Notes: generated by a model from the letters alone, not told the origin. 17,076 bases of DNA from an uncultured Eubacteriales bacterium (GCA_934567745.1 CAKTJM010000024.1:1-17076), one strand, 5' to 3'. Positions 1 to 7,273 are shown, numbered from the stretch's first letter. Numbers and translations are program-made.

Positions 1-2
1 GC

Positions 3-1877
3 TGTGAGCACGCTGTCTTCGAGATCCTCTCCAACGCCATCGACGAGGCCCGCGAGGGCTTCGGGACCGAGATCGTGCTCACCCACTTCCGCGACGGCCG
101 CATCCAGGTCGAGGACTTCGGCCGCGGCTGTCCCGTCGATTGGAACGAGAAGGTCGGCAAGTATAACTGGGAGCTGGTCTTCTGTGAGCTGTACGCCGGC
201 GGCAAGTACGACGACCAGACCGGCGAGAACTACGAATACTCCCTGGGCCTGAACGGCCTGGGCGCCTGCGCCACCCAGTACGCCTCCCGCACGATGGACG
301 TCACCGTCCGGCGGGACGGGAAGCGCTACGACCTCCACTTCGAGCGCGGCGCGCTCGTCGGCGAGATGAAGGTCGCCCCGGCCGACCGCAAGAAGACCGG
401 CACCTGCATCACCTGGCTGCCCGACCTCGAGGTCTTCACCCAGATCGACATCCCCCGCGAATACTTCCTCGATGTCCTGCACCGGCAGGCCGTCGTCAAC
501 GCCGGGGTCCTCTTCCGCTTCCGCGAGGAGCAGGAACGCGGCTTCGACGAGACCACCTTCTGCTACGAGCACGGCATCGCCGACTACGTCGCGGAGCTGG
601 CGGGCGACGCCCCGCACACGCCGATCCAGGCCTGGTCCGCCGAGACCGTCGGCCGCGACCGCGCGGACAAGCCCGATTACAAGGTCAAGCTCTCCTGTGC
701 CTTCACCTTCTGCGCCGCCCACCACCTTGTGGAGCACTACCACAACTCCTCGTGGCTCGAGCACGGCGGCGCGCCGGAGAAGGCCATGCGCTCGGCCTTC
801 CTCTCCGCCATCGACGGCTGGCTCAAGCAGAACGGCCGGTATAACAAGAACGAGGCCAAGATCACCTGGCCCGATATCCAAGAGACCCTCATCTTCGTCT
901 CCAACAACCTCTCCACCCAGACCTCCTACGAGAACCAGACGAAGAAGGCCGTGAACAACCGCTTCGTCCAGGAGAGCATGACCGCCTTCCTCCGCGAGCA
1001 CCTGCAGGTCTTCCTCATCGAGAACCCCCAGGCCGCCGAGGAGGCCGCCCGCCAGATCCTCATCAGCAAGCGCAGCCGCGAGGCGGGGGAGAAGGCCCGG
1101 CTGACCATCCGCAGCAAGAGCCTCGCCGGGGCCGTGGACATCGCCAACCGCGTGCAGAAGTTCGTCGATTGCCGCACCAAGGATCCCGCCCGGCGCGAGC
1201 TGTACATCGTCGAGGGCGACTCCGCCCTCGGCTCCGTCAAGCTCGGGCGCGACGCCGAGTTCCAGGGCATCATGCCCGTGCGCGGCAAGATCCTCAACTG
1301 CCTGAAGGCCGACTACGCCAAGATCTTCAAGAGCGAGATCATCACCGACCTGCTCAAGGTCATCGGCTGCGGGGTCGAGGTCTCCGACAAGCACAACAAG
1401 GACCTCTCCCTCTTCGACCTGGACAAGCTCCGCTGGAACAAGATCGTCATCTGCACCGACGCCGATGTCGACGGCTATCAGATCCGCACCCTCATCCTCA
1501 CCATGCTCTGGCGGCTCACCCCGACCCTCATCCAGCGCGGCTACGTCTACATCGCCGAGTCGCCCCTGTATGAGATCGGCTGCGGCGGCAAGACGTGGTT
1601 CGCCTACTCCGAGAAGGAGAAGGCCCAGGTCCTCGCCCAGCTGGAGGGGAAGAAGCTCACCATCCAGCGGTCCAAGGGCCTCGGCGAGAACGACCCGGAG
1701 ATGATGTGGATGACCACCATGGATCCCGCCACCCGCCGCCTGATCCGCGTCATGCCCGCCGACGCGGCGGCCACGGCGCAGACCTTCGACCTCCTGCTCG
1801 GCGAGAACGCCCAGGGGCGCAAGGACCACATCGCCGAGAACGGCTACAAGTACCTCGACCTCGCAGACATCTCGTAA
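3..1877 (+). CDS. parE: Type II topoisomerase ATPase subunit (ParE/GyrB-like), 5' end missing
   Basis: This is the 3' 624 codons of the ATP-hydrolysing, Toprim-bearing subunit of a type II DNA topoisomerase; its partner is the ParC-like subunit at 3834. The reading frame is open from base 3, so the start and roughly the first 30 codons lie outside the window. Visible motifs in order: the GHKL ATP-binding helix EILSNAIDEA right at the start, a DFGRG block (normally DNGRG), a glycine-rich lid YSLGLNGLGACATQYAS, and the Toprim EGDSA (catalytic Glu codon 1212-1214). Then come DADVDG (1458-1475), followed by YQI where most family members have HI, and KGLGEN near the C-terminus. The metal-binding acidic residues are all present, so activity is expected. 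Motif departures mark a divergent lineage distinct from housekeeping gyrase. The ParE rather than GyrB name is inferred from the partner, which lacks a visible GyrA box. Family assignment is firm; the subtype is less so. Confidence 0.9.
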   Translation, partial: CEHAVFEILSNAIDEAREGFGTEIVLTHFRDGRIQVEDFGRGCPVDWNEKVGKYNWELVFCELYAGGKYDDQTGENYEYSLGLNGLGACATQYASRTMDVTVRRDGKRYDLHFERGALVGEMKVAPADRKKTGTCITWLPDLEVFTQIDIPREYFLDVLHRQAVVNAGVLFRFREEQERGFDETTFCYEHGIADYVAELAGDAPHTPIQAWSAETVGRDRADKPDYKVKLSCAFTFCAAHHLVEHYHNSSWLEHGGAPEKAMRSAFLSAIDGWLKQNGRYNKNEAKITWPDIQETLIFVSNNLSTQTSYENQTKKAVNNRFVQESMTAFLREHLQVFLIENPQAAEEAARQILISKRSREAGEKARLTIRSKSLAGAVDIANRVQKFVDCRTKDPARRELYIVEGDSALGSVKLGRDAEFQGIMPVRGKILNCLKADYAKIFKSEIITDLLKVIGCGVEVSDKHNKDLSLFDLDKLRWNKIVICTDADVDGYQIRTLILTMLWRLTPTLIQRGYVYIAESPLYEIGCGGKTWFAYSEKEKAQVLAQLEGKKLTIQRSKGLGENDPEMMWMTTMDPATRRLIRVMPADAAATAQTFDLLLGENAQGRKDHIAENGYKYLDLADIS

Positions 1878-1880
1878 GCT

Positions 1881-1900
1881 AGGGGCCGACCGCGGCCCCT
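1881..1900 (+). other. GC-rich hairpin after the ParE-like gene
   Basis: A perfect 8-bp inverted repeat (AGGGGCCG, loop ACCG, CGGCCCCT) begins four bases after the ParE-like stop codon. No T-tract follows, so it is not a canonical intrinsic terminator. It could be an mRNA 3'-end stabiliser or a weak attenuator between the topoisomerase gene and the stalk-domain gene. Role inferred. Confidence 0.4.
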
Positions 1901-1946
1901 GCCGATACCGTACCATCCACCAACGACAGAAAAGGAGACAAGAACG

Positions 1947-3482
1947 ATGATGAAAAAAATGTTCGCTATCCTGCTGGCCCTCGTCATGCTCCTGAGCGTG
2001 GGCGTGCCTGCCCTCGCCGTGGAGACGCCGGAGGCCGCCAACGACTACGAGATCGCGCTGATCTCGGCCGACGGGGCGTACAGCGATCAGGCGCTCAAGG
2101 ACAAGGGCGGCGTCCCCGGCCGCGTGAACGTCATGTGGCAGGGCAAGTGCATCGCCTTCCCCGACGCACAGCCTGAGATCAAGAACGACCGCACCATGAT
2201 CCCCGTCCGCACCGTCCTGGAGAGCCTCGACGCCACCGTCGAGTACCTCAAGGAGACCAAGGGCGTCAAGATCACCATGAAGGACACCTCCGTGACCTTC
2301 CCCATCGGCTCCACCACCGCCACCGTCACCGACAAGGACGGCAAGGAGAGCACCATCCAGATGGACTGCGCCTCCTACCTGAAGGTCGAGGCCGGTGAGT
2401 CCCGCACCATGGTCCCCCTGCGCTTCCTCAGCGAGGCCTGCGGCTATGACGTACTGTGGGACCAGGGCTATCGCACCGCCACCGTCGTCGACCGCGACCA
2501 GATGATCGCCCAGATCGACGCCAAGCTCACCAAGCTCAACGCGCTGCTCCAGTCCGACAAGCTGCCCAAGCAGGACAAGGTGCGCCAGGACCTGAGCTTC
2601 ACCGTCCAGATCGGCATCAAGGACACCGAGACCGGCAAGACCACCGACCTGTCCGTCTCCGGTAAGGTCACCGCCTACACCGAGGGCGCCAAGGCCTACC
2701 TCGACGGCACCCTCGACCTGACCTCCCTGTACAAGTATTTCCTGGAAACTGCGGAGCCGGGCGACACCAGCTTCTCCGACATGATGGCCGCGCTGAAGGC
2801 CGACCCCGCCCACACCGCGTTCCAGCTCCTGCTGGACGAGAAGGGCGACCTCTACTTCCACATGCCCCTGCTCAACGACCTTTCCGGTCTGGACAAGGCC
2901 ACCTGGATCGCGCTCGGCAGCTGCGGCGCGGAGCTGACCGCTCTGACCGCGCAGGACATCCGCGGCCTGACCGTGGGCCAGATCGTCGTCCCGGCGATGA
3001 TCGAGTCCATGAAGGACCAGGGCTTCTCCTTCTATGACACCATGGACTACCTGACCGTCGTGTTCCACGCGCTGTACGGCGATAACGTCGCCAAGCAGGT
3101 CCCCGGCGGCTACACCTGGACCTTCGACGCCAAGGCTCTCATCGACTCCCTCGGCCTCGATCAGGAGACCGGCGCTGCCGTGTCCAGCGTCCTCTCCGGC
3201 ATGAAGTGCGTCGTCACCCTCAAGGAGGACGGCAGCGGCGCCCTCGACTTCGCCATGAAGAGCGGCGTGGACGGCCTGGGCTTCGACGCGGCCCTCTCCA
3301 TGACCACCACCGCCACCAGCGGCAAGATCGACGCCGGCCTGACCCTGACCGATGCGGAGCTGGGCGACTATCTGACCTTCCGCCTGACCGGCGAGAGCAC
3401 CACCAAGACCAACGCGACCATGCCCGCGTTCACCCTGCCCGCCGGGGCCGTGGTGAAGGACATCGCCGGTCTGGGCGTGTGA
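1947..3482 (+). CDS. Secreted copper amine oxidase N-terminal (stalk) domain protein
   Basis: This is a 511-aa exported protein. The N-terminus MMKKMFAILLALVMLLSVG with a likely signal-peptidase cut after PALA (around residue 26) is a classic Sec signal peptide. Residues about 60-185 resemble the copper amine oxidase N-terminal domain of clostridial surface proteins: two copies of the MIPVR / MVPLRFLSEACGYDVLWD type, with the usual DRTMIPVRTVLESL and ESRTMVPLRFL blocks. The remaining 320 residues form an unrecognised region with beta-rich, threonine-rich repeats and no catalytic motif I can name. The start is set by AAAGGAGA at 1931-1938, nine bases before the ATG. It lies between the two topoisomerase subunit genes on the same strand, 69 bp after the first. 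A direct functional link to DNA topology is not apparent; a cell-surface role is more likely. Confidence 0.8.
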   Translation: MMKKMFAILLALVMLLSVGVPALAVETPEAANDYEIALISADGAYSDQALKDKGGVPGRVNVMWQGKCIAFPDAQPEIKNDRTMIPVRTVLESLDATVEYLKETKGVKITMKDTSVTFPIGSTTATVTDKDGKESTIQMDCASYLKVEAGESRTMVPLRFLSEACGYDVLWDQGYRTATVVDRDQMIAQIDAKLTKLNALLQSDKLPKQDKVRQDLSFTVQIGIKDTETGKTTDLSVSGKVTAYTEGAKAYLDGTLDLTSLYKYFLETAEPGDTSFSDMMAALKADPAHTAFQLLLDEKGDLYFHMPLLNDLSGLDKATWIALGSCGAELTALTAQDIRGLTVGQIVVPAMIESMKDQGFSFYDTMDYLTVVFHALYGDNVAKQVPGGYTWTFDAKALIDSLGLDQETGAAVSSVLSGMKCVVTLKEDGSGALDFAMKSGVDGLGFDAALSMTTTATSGKIDAGLTLTDAELGDYLTFRLTGESTTKTNATMPAFTLPAGAVVKDIAGLGV

Positions 3483-3501
3483 GATCGGGAAGAGACGGCA
3501 T

Positions 3502-3714
3502 ATGAACAACAAACAAGCCAGATCCATGGCCCATACGCTGGAGGGCTGCGGCTGCGTGTTCCTGGTGCTCGGACAGGCCCCCATCGGCGCGATCCTGTTC
3601 GTCATCGGCCTCCTCTTCACCATCTTCATGGGCCGCTGCCCGAACTGCGGCAAGATCCTGTGGGGCGTGGGGGGCAAGACGCAGTTCTGCCCGAAATGCC
3701 ACGGCAAGCTATAA
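3502..3714 (+). CDS. Small membrane protein with C-terminal zinc ribbon
   Basis: This is a 70-aa protein. One hydrophobic segment at about residues 17-42 (VFLVLGQAPIGAILFVIGLL within it) is followed by two CxxC knuckles, CPNCGK and CPKCHGK, which form a likely zinc ribbon at residues 46-67. The start is the ATG in 'catatgaac', preceded by a weak GGAAGAGA ribosome binding site, 19 bp downstream of the stalk-domain gene, so the two are probably co-transcribed. No catalytic function is suggested. Proteins of this build are usually annotated only as zinc-ribbon or hypothetical. The clean pairing of knuckles argues that the ORF is real. Confidence 0.7.
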   Translation: MNNKQARSMAHTLEGCGCVFLVLGQAPIGAILFVIGLLFTIFMGRCPNCGKILWGVGGKTQFCPKCHGKL

Positions 3715-3728
3715 AAGAACGACAGTGA

Positions 3729-3789
3729 GGTCTGCACACGCGGACCTTGGACAGGAGAGGCCGGGACTGCGTTTCGATGCGGTCCCGGC
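3729..3789 (+). promoter_or_regulatory. Two tandem stem-loops in the leader of the ParC-like gene
   Basis: The 119-bp gap before the ParC-like gene contains two stem-loops. One pairs 3729-3735 with 3740-3746 (7 bp, loop ACAC, one T-G wobble). The other pairs 3760-3771 with 3778-3789 (12 bp including two wobble pairs, loop TTTCGA). Neither is followed by a T-tract, so they are not evident terminators. They end about 30 bases before the ribosome binding site. They could be an mRNA processing or stability element or a protein-binding leader; the role is inferred. Confidence 0.4.
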
Positions 3790-3833
3790 TCATCCCGCAT
3801 CGAGACTACCTGCGAACGGAGGGCTATTGACCA

Positions 3834-6086
3834 ATGGCAAAGAAGAAACGGACCGAGACGGCCAGGCACCGCGTCGATCACTCCGGCGTGGAGGGGCTCC
3901 ACGCGGAGGTCGTCGAGCAGCCCATCACCGATACGCTCGAGACGAACTACATGCCCTACGCCATGAGCGTCATCATCTCCCGGGCCATCCCGGAGATCGA
4001 CGGCTTCAAGCCCTCCCACCGCAAGCTGCTGTACACCATGTACCGGATGAAGCTCCTCGGCGGGGCGCGGACGAAGTCCGCCAACGTCGTCGGGCAGACG
4101 ATGAAGCTCAACCCCCACGGCGACGCGGCGACCTATGAGACGATGGTCCGCCTGTCGAAGGGCTACGGCGCGCTGCTGCACCCGCCGGTCGATTCCAAGG
4201 GCAACTTCGGCAAGGTCTGGTCCCGCGACATGGCCTACGCCGCCTCGCGGTACACCGAGGTCCGGCTCGACGGCGTGTGCGAGGAGCTGTTCCGCGACAT
4301 CGACCGCGACGTGGTGGACTTCGTGCCGAACTACGACGGGACCCTTACCGAGCCGGTCCTGCTGCCGACGACGTTCCCGAACATCCTCGTCTCGGCCAAC
4401 ATGGGCAGCGCGGTCGGCATGGCGTCGAACCTCTGCGGCTTCAACCTCGCCGAGGTCTGCGACGCGGCCATCGCCCGCATCCGCGATCCGGAGAGCGACC
4501 TCTTCGAGACGCTCAAGGCCCCCGACTTCCCCACCGGCGGCCAGCTCCTCTTCGACCGGCGGGAGATGGAGGACATCTACCGCACGGGGCGCGGGTCGTT
4601 CAAGGTCCGCGCCAAGTGGCGCTATGTCCCCGGCGAGAACCTGATCGAGATCTATGAGATCCCCTACACCACCACCGCCGAGGCGATCATGGACAAGGTC
4701 GCCGAGCTGGTCAAGGCGGGCAAGATCCGCGAGATCACCGACATGCGCGACGAGACGGACCTGTCCGGCCTGAAGCTGACGATCGACCTCAAGCGCGGGG
4801 CGGACCCGGAGAAGCTCATGCAGCGGCTCTTCCGCGCGACGCCGCTCCAGGACTCGTTCGCCTGCAACTTCAACGTGCTCGTCGGCGGGATGCCGCGGGT
4901 GCTGGGGGTCGGCGCGCTGCTGGACGAGTGGACGGCCTGGCGGACGGAGTGCGTCCGGCGCGGCAGCGCCTTCACCCTGGGGCAGAAGCGGGAGAAGCTC
5001 CACCTGCTGCTCGGCCTGCGGGCGATCCTGCTGGACATCGACCGGGCGATCGCCATCATCCGCGGGACGGAGCAGGACGCGCAGGTCGTGCCGAACCTGA
5101 TGGACGGCTTCGCGATCGACAAGGTCCAGGCGGAGTATGTGGCGGACATCCGCCTGCGGAACATCAACAAGGAGTACATCCTCCGCCGCCTGGAGGAGGT
5201 CGAGGAGCTGGAGCGGGATATCGCGGACCTGGAGGATCTGATCGCCAAGCCCGCGCGGATCCGCAAGCTGATCGTCCAGCAGCTCACGGCGGTGAAGAAG
5301 AAGTACGGCGCGCCGCGGCGCACGGAGCTGGTGGACAGCGCCGCGCTGGCGGAGGCCGCGCCGGAGCTGGATGCCCCGGAGACGTACCCGGTCCACCTCT
5401 TCCTCTCGCGGGAGGGGTATTTCAAGAAGATCACGCCCCAGTCGCTGCGCATGTCCGGCGAGCAGAAGTACAAGGAGGGCGACGGCCCGGCCTATCGCTG
5501 GGACGCGGACAGCGGAGCGGAGCTGCTGCTGTTCACGGACCGGCAGCAGTGCTACCGGACGTGGGCCTCGGACTTCGACGACGGCAAGGCCAGCCTGCTG
5601 GGCGACTATCTCCCCGCGCGGCTGGAGATGGCGGAGGGGGAGAGCATCCTCTTCGCGTGCCTGCCGGGGGACTACACGGGCCAGCTGCTGTTCTGCTTCG
5701 CGGGCGGCAAGGTCGCGCGGGTCCCGCTGGCGAGCTATCAGACCGTGACGAAGCGGAAGAAGCTCACGGGCGCGTATTCGGACAAGAGCCCGCTCAAGGC
5801 GGTCCTGCTCCTGCCGGAGGGGCAGGAGGAAGAGGTCGTCCTGTTCTCGACGGAGGGCCGCGCGCTGCTGTTCTCCACGGAGAAGATCCCCGTGAAGACG
5901 ACCCGGAGCACCCAGGGCGTGCAGGTGATGACGCTCAAGCGGGCGAACACGGTCAAGGCCGCCGCCCCGCTGGCGGAGACGAAGCTCGTGGACGCGAAGC
6001 GATACCGCGCGCGGAGCCTGCCGGCGGCGGGCGCGCTGCTACGGCCGGAGGACCAGGGCGAGGAGCAGATCGCGCTGGACCTCTGA
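3834..6086 (+). CDS. parC: Type II topoisomerase cleavage subunit (ParC/GyrA-like)
   Basis: This is the 750-aa DNA breakage-reunion subunit that forms a heterotetramer with the ATPase subunit encoded at 3-1877. Evidence: the conserved N-terminal core MPYAMSVIISRAIPEIDGFKPSHRK-type block (residues 40-63), the quinolone-resistance-determining segment NPHGDAATYETMVRL (93-107), and the catalytic tyrosine Tyr140 in AASRYTEVRL. A tower/coiled-coil region follows, with a heptad-rich helix around residues 440-510. The C-terminal region is a degenerate beta-pinwheel of about 230 residues with no visible QRRGGKG-type GyrA box, which favours topoisomerase IV over gyrase. At the residue matching E. coli GyrA Ser83 there is alanine (Ala98), and at Asp87 there is glutamate (Glu102). 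The start at 3834 has GGAGGG at 3818-3823. Length is normal for ParC, and the gene is 30 bp ahead of a lipoprotein gene. Confidence 0.92.
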   Translation: MAKKKRTETARHRVDHSGVEGLHAEVVEQPITDTLETNYMPYAMSVIISRAIPEIDGFKPSHRKLLYTMYRMKLLGGARTKSANVVGQTMKLNPHGDAATYETMVRLSKGYGALLHPPVDSKGNFGKVWSRDMAYAASRYTEVRLDGVCEELFRDIDRDVVDFVPNYDGTLTEPVLLPTTFPNILVSANMGSAVGMASNLCGFNLAEVCDAAIARIRDPESDLFETLKAPDFPTGGQLLFDRREMEDIYRTGRGSFKVRAKWRYVPGENLIEIYEIPYTTTAEAIMDKVAELVKAGKIREITDMRDETDLSGLKLTIDLKRGADPEKLMQRLFRATPLQDSFACNFNVLVGGMPRVLGVGALLDEWTAWRTECVRRGSAFTLGQKREKLHLLLGLRAILLDIDRAIAIIRGTEQDAQVVPNLMDGFAIDKVQAEYVADIRLRNINKEYILRRLEEVEELERDIADLEDLIAKPARIRKLIVQQLTAVKKKYGAPRRTELVDSAALAEAAPELDAPETYPVHLFLSREGYFKKITPQSLRMSGEQKYKEGDGPAYRWDADSGAELLLFTDRQQCYRTWASDFDDGKASLLGDYLPARLEMAEGESILFACLPGDYTGQLLFCFAGGKVARVPLASYQTVTKRKKLTGAYSDKSPLKAVLLLPEGQEEEVVLFSTEGRALLFSTEKIPVKTTRSTQGVQVMTLKRANTVKAAAPLAETKLVDAKRYRARSLPAAGALLRPEDQGEEQIALDL

Positions 6087-6116
6087 CAGGAAGGACGACG
6101 AAGGAGGCGGGTCAGG

Positions 6117-6782
6117 ATGCGGAAGACGATCGTGGCGGGCGTGGTCCTGGCCGCGCTGGTGCTGGGGGGCTGCACGCCGATGCTCGAGCGGAGCATGACC
6201 ACGGTGCAGCCGCACGTGCAGTTCTCGGACGAGCGGGAGGACCCGTCGGTCCTGCGGGCCGAGGGGTACCAGGGGCTGGTCTCCGCGCTGCTGCATCTGG
6301 TGGCGCGGGGGGAGGAGCAGGGGACGATCCGGCTCTACCAGTACCTGAGCGTGACCGGCTCGGCGGCGAGCGACGTGGACCAGGCGTGCCTGGAGGTGAC
6401 GCAGGAGGACCCGATGGGGGCCTATGCGGTGGACTACATCAAGTACGACGTGGGCCAGACGGCGTCGTACTACCAGGTGGACGTGAAGCTGGCGTACACG
6501 AAGACGAAGGAGGAGATCGCCCAGGTGATCTCGGTGACGGGCAGCAGCGCGGTCGTGCGCGAGCTGCGGGACCTGGTGGGGGCGCATCCCGACCGGGCGG
6601 TGTTCCGGATCAGCTATTGGACGGGCGAGGACAGCGCGTCCTCGATCCGCCGCGCGGCGGAGGAGGCCTGCGGCGAGGACCGGCCGCGCGACATCGCGGT
6701 GACGCTGTATCCCGACAGCGGGACGCAGCGCGTGGTGGAGATCGTCTTCGATTGGCCGGAAAATGTCGAAAATAATGCTTGA
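6117..6782 (+). CDS. Putative lipoprotein of unknown function
   Basis: This is a 221-aa predicted lipoprotein. The N-terminus MRKTIVAGVVLAALVLGGC has a charged start, a hydrophobic core and a lipobox LGGC, so Cys19 would be lipidated after signal peptidase II cleavage. The mature part is soluble, mixed alpha/beta and rich in acidic residues. I recognise no domain. The start has AAGGAGG at 6101-6107, nine bases upstream. The gene begins 30 bp after the ParC-like stop and is probably in the same transcript. Its last codons and TGA overlap the -35 box of the tRNA-Gly promoter. The product faces outside the membrane while its upstream neighbours act on DNA, so co-transcription need not mean shared function. 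Confidence 0.75.
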   Translation: MRKTIVAGVVLAALVLGGCTPMLERSMTTVQPHVQFSDEREDPSVLRAEGYQGLVSALLHLVARGEEQGTIRLYQYLSVTGSAASDVDQACLEVTQEDPMGAYAVDYIKYDVGQTASYYQVDVKLAYTKTKEEIAQVISVTGSSAVVRELRDLVGAHPDRAVFRISYWTGEDSASSIRRAAEEACGEDRPRDIAVTLYPDSGTQRVVEIVFDWPENVENNA

Positions 6783-6810
6783 CAAAGCGGGCAAGGCATG
6801 ATAATATAAT
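6779..6810 (+). promoter_or_regulatory. tRNA-Gly promoter
   Basis: A perfect -35 TTGACA (6779-6784) overlaps the lipoprotein stop codon. An A/T-rich -10 block contains both GATAAT (6800-6805) and TATAAT (6805-6810). Spacing is 15 or 20 bp for these, or 17 bp for TAATAT at 6802-6807, so the exact -10 register is ambiguous. The tRNA begins 10 bases after the block. Confidence 0.7.
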
Positions 6811-6820
6811 CCTCGCTGAT

Positions 6821-6896
6821 GCGAGTGTAGCTCATCTGGTAGAGCGCCACCTTGCCAAGGTGGAGGTAGCGAGTTCGAGCCTCGTCACTCGCTCCA
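6821..6896 (+). tRNA. tRNA-Gly (anticodon GCC)
   Basis: A full cloverleaf is visible. The acceptor stem GCGAGTG (6821-6827) pairs with CACTCGC (6886-6892), and the D arm is GCTC/GAGC. The anticodon stem CCACC/GGTGG (6847-6851/6859-6863) encloses loop TTGCCAA with GCC at 6854-6856. The T arm GCGAG/CTCGT has loop TTCGAGC. Discriminator T and an encoded CCA (6894-6896) follow. It reads GGC and GGU glycine codons, which suits a GC-rich genome heavily using GGC. An own promoter and own terminator flank it. Confidence 0.96.
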
Positions 6897-6935
6897 AAGT
6901 TCCCTTACCCTTTGGGTAGGGGAACTTCTTTTTGT
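6897..6935 (+). terminator. Intrinsic terminator of tRNA-Gly
   Basis: A 14-bp-arm inverted repeat (6897-6910 and 6914-6927, with an imperfect centre, loop TTT) starts immediately after the encoded CCA. It is followed by CTTTTTGTTTT, the standard form of a rho-independent terminator. Confidence 0.9.
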
Positions 6936-6947
6936 TTTACTGAAACA

Positions 6948-6966
6948 CGAACTCGTTACCTCCACC
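6948..6966 (-). repeat. Inverted fragment of tRNA-Gly, copy 1
   Basis: These 19 bases are the reverse complement of tRNA positions 6859-6877 (3' anticodon stem, variable loop and start of the T arm), with one mismatch. The fragment lies just downstream of the tRNA terminator. A second, related copy lies 186 bp further on. It is not a gene; the piece is too short and lacks the rest of a cloverleaf. Confidence 0.75.
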
Positions 6967-6970
6967 TAAA

Positions 6971-6995
6971 ATGTCCGGCGTGCCGGACATTTTTT
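6971..6995 (+). terminator. Compact palindromic terminator downstream of tRNA
   Basis: A perfect 9-bp stem ATGTCCGGC / GCCGGACAT with a 2-base loop is followed by six T and preceded by a run of A. It therefore reads as an intrinsic terminator on the + strand and, more weakly, on the - strand. Confidence 0.65.
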
Positions 6996-7000
6996 AAATC

Positions 7001-7081
7001 GTGGAGGTGCGGGGTCCCCGGAAGATCCCGAAGGGATCTTCCGGGGTGCGGTTGCGAGTTCGAGCCTCGTCGGTCGCTCCA
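7001..7081 (+). pseudogene. Remnant of a second tRNA-Gly, interrupted
   Basis: 7054-7081 repeats the T arm and 3' acceptor strand of the upstream tRNA-Gly, including the encoded CCA, differing at two positions near the acceptor (GGTCGC instead of ACTCGC). 7001-7009 resembles the 3' anticodon stem (GTGGAGGT). The D arm, anticodon and 5' acceptor strand are gone, and the variable-loop region is split by a 14-bp-stem hairpin. No functional tRNA can fold. It lies 185 bp from the intact gene, consistent with tandem duplication and decay. Confidence 0.75.
7007..7051. repeat. Small palindromic insertion flanked by 6-bp direct repeats
   Basis: A perfect 14-bp stem (7016-7029 with 7033-7046, loop GAA) splits the tRNA remnant. 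GTGCGG occurs on both sides, at 7007-7012 and 7046-7051, as a target-site duplication would. The right copy shares its first base with the stem. It resembles a minimal REP- or MITE-like element. Mobility is inferred. Confidence 0.5.
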
Positions 7082-7084
7082 TCT

Positions 7085-7119
7085 TCTCCTCGTCCGTTTG
7101 GATGGGGAGATTTCTTTTT
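7085..7119 (+). terminator. Intrinsic terminator after the tRNA remnant
   Basis: An 11-bp stem with two G-T wobble pairs (7085-7095 / 7100-7110, loop GTTT) is followed by TTTCTTTTTG. It occupies the same place relative to the tRNA remnant as the terminator of the intact tRNA does. Confidence 0.75.
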
Positions 7120-7133
7120 GCTTTGATCCAACG

Positions 7134-7152
7134 CGAACTCGCTGCCTCCACC
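7134..7152 (-). repeat. Inverted fragment of tRNA-Gly, copy 2
   Basis: Reverse complement of tRNA positions 6859-6877 with one mismatch, at a different base from copy 1. It is followed, as is copy 1, by CTAAA and TGTC. Together the copies show that a unit of tRNA end, terminator and inverted fragment was duplicated with a period of about 185 bp. Confidence 0.75.
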
Positions 7153-7184
7153 TAAAGTGTCTGATACGCCATGACTTTTTGTCC

Positions 7185-7220
7185 CGCCCCATCCCTCCGG
7201 ATGGGGGCGCTTTTCATTTT
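7185..7220 (+). terminator. Intrinsic terminator upstream of the GntR operon
   Basis: CGCCCCATCC pairs with GGATGGGGGCG (one bulged G, loop CTCC) and is followed by CTTTTCATTTT. It insulates the operon promoter at 7245 from transcription through the tRNA region. It may be the decayed end of a further copy of the tRNA-terminator unit. Confidence 0.7.
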
Positions 7221-7244
7221 GAACGAACGCCTGCATTTTCCCTC

Positions 7245-7273
7245 TTGACAAGAAACCGTATCACATGTATGAT
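7245..7273 (+). promoter_or_regulatory. Promoter of the GntR-ABC operon
   Basis: TTGACA (7245-7250), exactly 17 bp, then TATGAT (7268-7273): a near-consensus sigma-A promoter. Its -10 box lies inside the first operator palindrome, so repressor binding would directly block RNA polymerase. Confidence 0.85.

Noticed and set aside
6821..7190. CRISPR array from the repeated tRNA pieces
   Set aside because: Only two irregular copies, in both orientations, all derivable from tRNA-Gly; no regular repeat-spacer pattern.
6956..7251. Overlapping - strand ORFs of 61-85 aa across the tRNA remnant region
   Set aside because: They translate terminators and tRNA fragments backwards (the RTRNR / TRLELA type of artefact) and lack ribosome binding sites.
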